A stretch of DNA of 20,073 nucleotides, from assembly GCA_020650975.1 (NCBI GenBank), contig JAIPMN010063428.1, positions 1 through 20,073 of the forward strand. Reading direction: 5' to 3'. Shown here piece by piece: positions 19,301-20,073 of the stretch. The DNA comes from Apostichopus californicus (taxonomy: Eukaryota > Echinodermata > Holothuroidea > Aspidochirotida > Stichopodidae). Position numbers and translations under genes: made by a program. Position 1 is the first letter of the stretch. The number at the start of each line of letters is the position of its first letter. Under the pieces are notes generated by a model. It saw nothing but the letters and a program-made list of their open reading frames with translations. It ran no database searches and had not been told where the DNA came from.

Positions 19301-19889
19301 AAATATGAAACTTGTGTCTCAGTTAAATCGCAACCATTATTTGATTTAATAAGTTGTTACAAGTACCCGATTCCAGTTTCGAAGATATTCTCGGGTTTAA
19401 TGAGATTACATAATATTTTTGTTTTTTACTCATGTAGATGTCAGGAGTCGAAACCAAATTCAACTATGAAAGCCATATCTTTATGTTTAACAACGAGCCC
19501 GTCAATTACCGCCAGTTTGACGTTAGCTCCTGTTTTGAAGAAGACGAAAAGACACATTTATCAATGGAAGTGGATGGAAAATGTGAGTGAAATGTTACGT
19601 AATAAGATTAGAAAGAACTTTTGCGTCGATATATGTAAAGTTGTAAATACCATGGATTAAGACAATATTATCGATACTTTATTATTAATTATGTCTATTT
19701 TTTTATGAGCTTTCATATCTGTGGACAATGGTTCAATAAAGAACTTACAACCATGTATGTACCTTTTATTTTTTTCCAGATTTGTATGATGACTACGTAC
19801 TTCACAACGAACCGAATTTTTATGCTGGTGCGCATGCGAGTGTTGCTCAGGCAGCTGGTGTAGCATCCTCAAGAGTATCCATGTTGCGG
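10035..19889 (+). CDS. Secreted/surface protein with two LolA-like domains (11 exons, 3' partial)
   Basis: Eleven exons join in one frame to 523 codons and the gene continues past the window. Residues 1-21 form a signal peptide (basic K8 and hydrophobic run, cleavage probably after ITG). A Pro/Gly-rich linker follows (C28, PGPGSTDGPPLPVLPDR). Residues 45-240 and 255-438 are two diverged copies of one domain: VEANIANRNYST pairs with VEVNFPEYNRTY, ITNECFVYNMS with LTDECTITNIS, GEEVIRGIQCDRW with GEETVRGMKTEGW, and DYYFS with EYFFT. The pattern of PDR[FY], a lone [DN]EC, a RG-x(5)-W motif and a short linker with GVVCDGR matches, from memory, uncharacterised metazoan proteins carrying a LolA-like (lipid-binding beta-fold) domain. 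Exons 10-11 start a third, different region (FDVSSCF, SSRVSMLR). At least seven N-glycosylation sequons fit secretion. Lipid binding is inference from fold resemblance; no function is known. The family call could be wrong; the exon model is firm. Confidence 0.85.
10348..11905 (+). other. Intron 1
   Basis: 1,558 bases with nothing coding that I can support. It contains a short (CCCG)n tract at about 10954-10973 and a C-run at 11392-11400. Small open frames at 10846-11085, 11334-11546 and 11528-11734 show no family resemblance or splice logic. Confidence 0.75.
11906..12021 (+). CDS. Exon 2: domain A, NECFVYNMS segment
   Basis: Acceptor gtttgtttttctcag, donor TCACAG/gtgagt. Two bases complete codon 105 (N), then 38 codons ending in phase 0. 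It carries C107 and the sequons NMS (111) and NGT (126). Confidence 0.9.
12945..13128 (+). CDS. Exon 3: domain A core with RGIQCDRW motif
   Basis: Acceptor tttttgtttttag, donor GGCTCAG/gtgagt, 61 codons plus one base. It holds the motif GEEVIRGIQCDRW (residues 150-162), C159 and C165, the strand LLDYYFS and the sequon NGS (202). Confidence 0.92.
13511..13691. mobile_element. Possible small non-autonomous element in intron 3
   Basis: The stretch is bounded by inverted ACAAGCCC (13511-13518 and, reversed, 13684-13691). Near the left end it carries TAGCCAGGAATTTTGAG, close to the TAGCCAGGATTTT of the element starting at 20033. The interior is rich in GGGGG and CGCCCC. No clear target duplication is visible, so the limits are tentative. 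Confidence 0.35.
13894..14000 (+). CDS. Exon 4: end of domain A
   Basis: Acceptor attgttttcacag; two bases finish a Gly codon, then 35 codons (GSNRPGSIIPKRYFNHVYEF and on) ending FEFE-like at REFE in phase 0. The donor is GAG/gtcaga, weaker than the others in this gene but with a good exonic side. The frame would continue only 11 codons beyond it. Confidence 0.88.
14626..14751 (+). CDS. Exon 5: inter-domain linker and start of domain B
   Basis: Acceptor ttcatttttaacag, donor CTCCGG/gtaagc, exactly 42 codons. It contains PPIGVVCDGRVTDKEID (C247) and the first strand of domain B, SINVEVNFPEYNRTY. The sequon NRT at 276 is the counterpart of NYS at 59. Confidence 0.92.
14890..15060 (-). mobile_element. 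tRNA-derived SINE in intron 5
   Basis: On the minus strand an RNA polymerase III box A-like TGGCTCAGTTGATAGAGCA (15032-15014) is followed about 30 bases later by a box B-like GAGTTCGCATCCC (14985-14973). This is the spacing of a tRNA gene. The tRNA-like head covers about 15039-14965 and then runs into an unrelated tail with ATTGATAAACAAGC-type sequence. There is no folded acceptor stem of a functional tRNA, so it is a SINE head or tRNA pseudogene. It makes a false 186-codon minus-strand open frame (14608-15168). The left end of the body is estimated. Confidence 0.7.
15637..15742 (+). CDS. Exon 6: domain B strands
   Basis: Acceptor ttcattcccgacag, donor TTTAG/gtgagg; 35 codons plus one base. 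It reads EYYNYAAQIMAFEYQPWG and ends HDYNL. YDYY-TGQSINVDAIT of domain A corresponds to HDYNLGLSYQMNRLT at this boundary. Confidence 0.9.
16459..16619 (+). CDS. Exon 7: domain B, DECTITNIS segment
   Basis: Acceptor gtttataatatattag, donor GGAGAG/gtgagt; two bases plus 53 codons, phase 0. It has C330 in TDECTITNIS and the sequon NIS (334), the counterpart of NMS (111), and ends VYWVWQGE. Confidence 0.9.
16620..18482 (+). other. Intron 7
   Basis: The longest intron (1,863 bases), holding a poly(A) run at about 16918-16933 and a TGACGTCA palindrome at 17328-17335. It also has AGTTCGAATCC on the minus strand near 17918-17928, which looks like an isolated box B without a box A. Open frames at 16778-17253 and 17847-18053 show no recognisable protein. 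Confidence 0.75.
18483..18602 (+). CDS. Exon 8: domain B, RGMKTEGW motif
   Basis: Acceptor tattcctctctcag, donor ACAAGA/gtgaga, exactly 40 codons. It holds ETVRGMKTEGW (372-382), the counterpart of EEVIRGIQCDRW with Thr379 where domain A has Cys159. The sequon NST (402) precedes WEYFFTR. Confidence 0.92.
18751..18831 (+). CDS. Exon 9: end of domain B
   Basis: Acceptor ttttttcaactatag, donor ATGAAG/gtacta, 27 codons (GNWTAEASYHHG, then VTHIPVMLRLKMNMK). HIPVMLRL matches QVPVRATL of domain A. The sequon is NWT (413). Confidence 0.88.
19438..19582 (+). CDS. Exon 10: start of third region
   Basis: Acceptor ttttactcatgtag, donor GGAAAAT/gtgagt; 48 codons plus one base. It reads MSGVETKFNYESHIFMFNNE and then RQFDVSSCF (C470), followed by an acidic stretch. 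It does not align with domains A or B. Confidence 0.88.
19780..19889 (+). CDS. Exon 11: third region continued (last exon in window)
   Basis: Acceptor tttatttttttccag, donor TTGCGG/gtaggg; two bases plus 36 codons, phase 0. It reads Y-LYDDYVLHNEPNFYAGAHA and then ends ASSRVSMLR. The next exon, and any membrane anchor, lies beyond the window. Confidence 0.88.
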
Positions 19890-20032
19890 GTAGGGCTTTG
19901 TTTTTGTTTTTTTTTCAAACGAAAGAAGAAACTGAAAAACAAACAAGGAAGCAAATAAGAAACAAGCAAACAATCAAATAACGAATGGACGCAATCGGGT
20001 TGAGTCAACACGACAAAATGCAAGATTATTTC

Positions 20033-20073
20033 CAGGGGCGTAGCCAGGATTTTCAAAGTTGTAGGCACGACTA
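20033..20073 (+). mobile_element. Transposon terminus, cut by window end
   Basis: Begins CAGGGGCGTAGCCAGGATTT and continues with GTTGTAGGCACGACTA. CAGKGGCGTAGCCAGG-type ends are widespread in invertebrate genomes as termini of non-autonomous repeats. Only the first 41 bases are in the window, inside the intron after exon 11. Confidence 0.55.

Overview
The window looks like nuclear DNA of an invertebrate animal, probably marine. Its genes are split into short exons (34 to 313 nt) with GT/AG introns. Two non-LTR retrotransposon 3' ends, a tRNA-derived SINE and CAGKGGCGT-type transposon termini lie between the exons. No prokaryotic features are visible. An echinoderm, hemichordate or mollusc-like animal would fit, but this is inference and the species cannot be read from the sequence.

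Left third (about 1-6.4 kb, minus strand): an unidentified multi-exon gene reconstructed from splice sites and reading frame. The core exons 5146-5052, 4188-4093, 3630-3481 and 2276-2108 join with matching phases (1/1, 1/1, 1/1) into one open frame of about 168 residues with an acidic, Ser-rich end. They are followed by one of two candidate 34-nt exons (1491-1458 or 172-139). Weaker candidates upstream lie at 6003-5902, 6170-6130 and 6384-6351. Its introns carry an exon-derived minisatellite (1604-2170) and two retrotransposon tails (589-828 and 3071-3360).

Middle (about 6.4-10.0 kb): no gene could be supported. The stretch holds a polypurine block, poly(G)/poly(C) runs and transposon termini.

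Right half (10035-19889, plus strand, open at the window end): an 11-exon gene for a secreted or surface protein. The visible 523 residues start with a signal peptide and a Pro/Gly-rich linker. Two diverged copies of one domain follow (about residues 45-240 and 255-438), then the start of a third, different region. The domain resembles the LolA-like domain of uncharacterised metazoan proteins. Every exon junction keeps frame, which strongly supports the model. The two domain copies share sequons and a GEE-x-[VI]RG-x(5)-W motif, but the second copy has lost a cysteine.

The two genes are divergently arranged around the gene-poor middle. I see no evidence that they work together.
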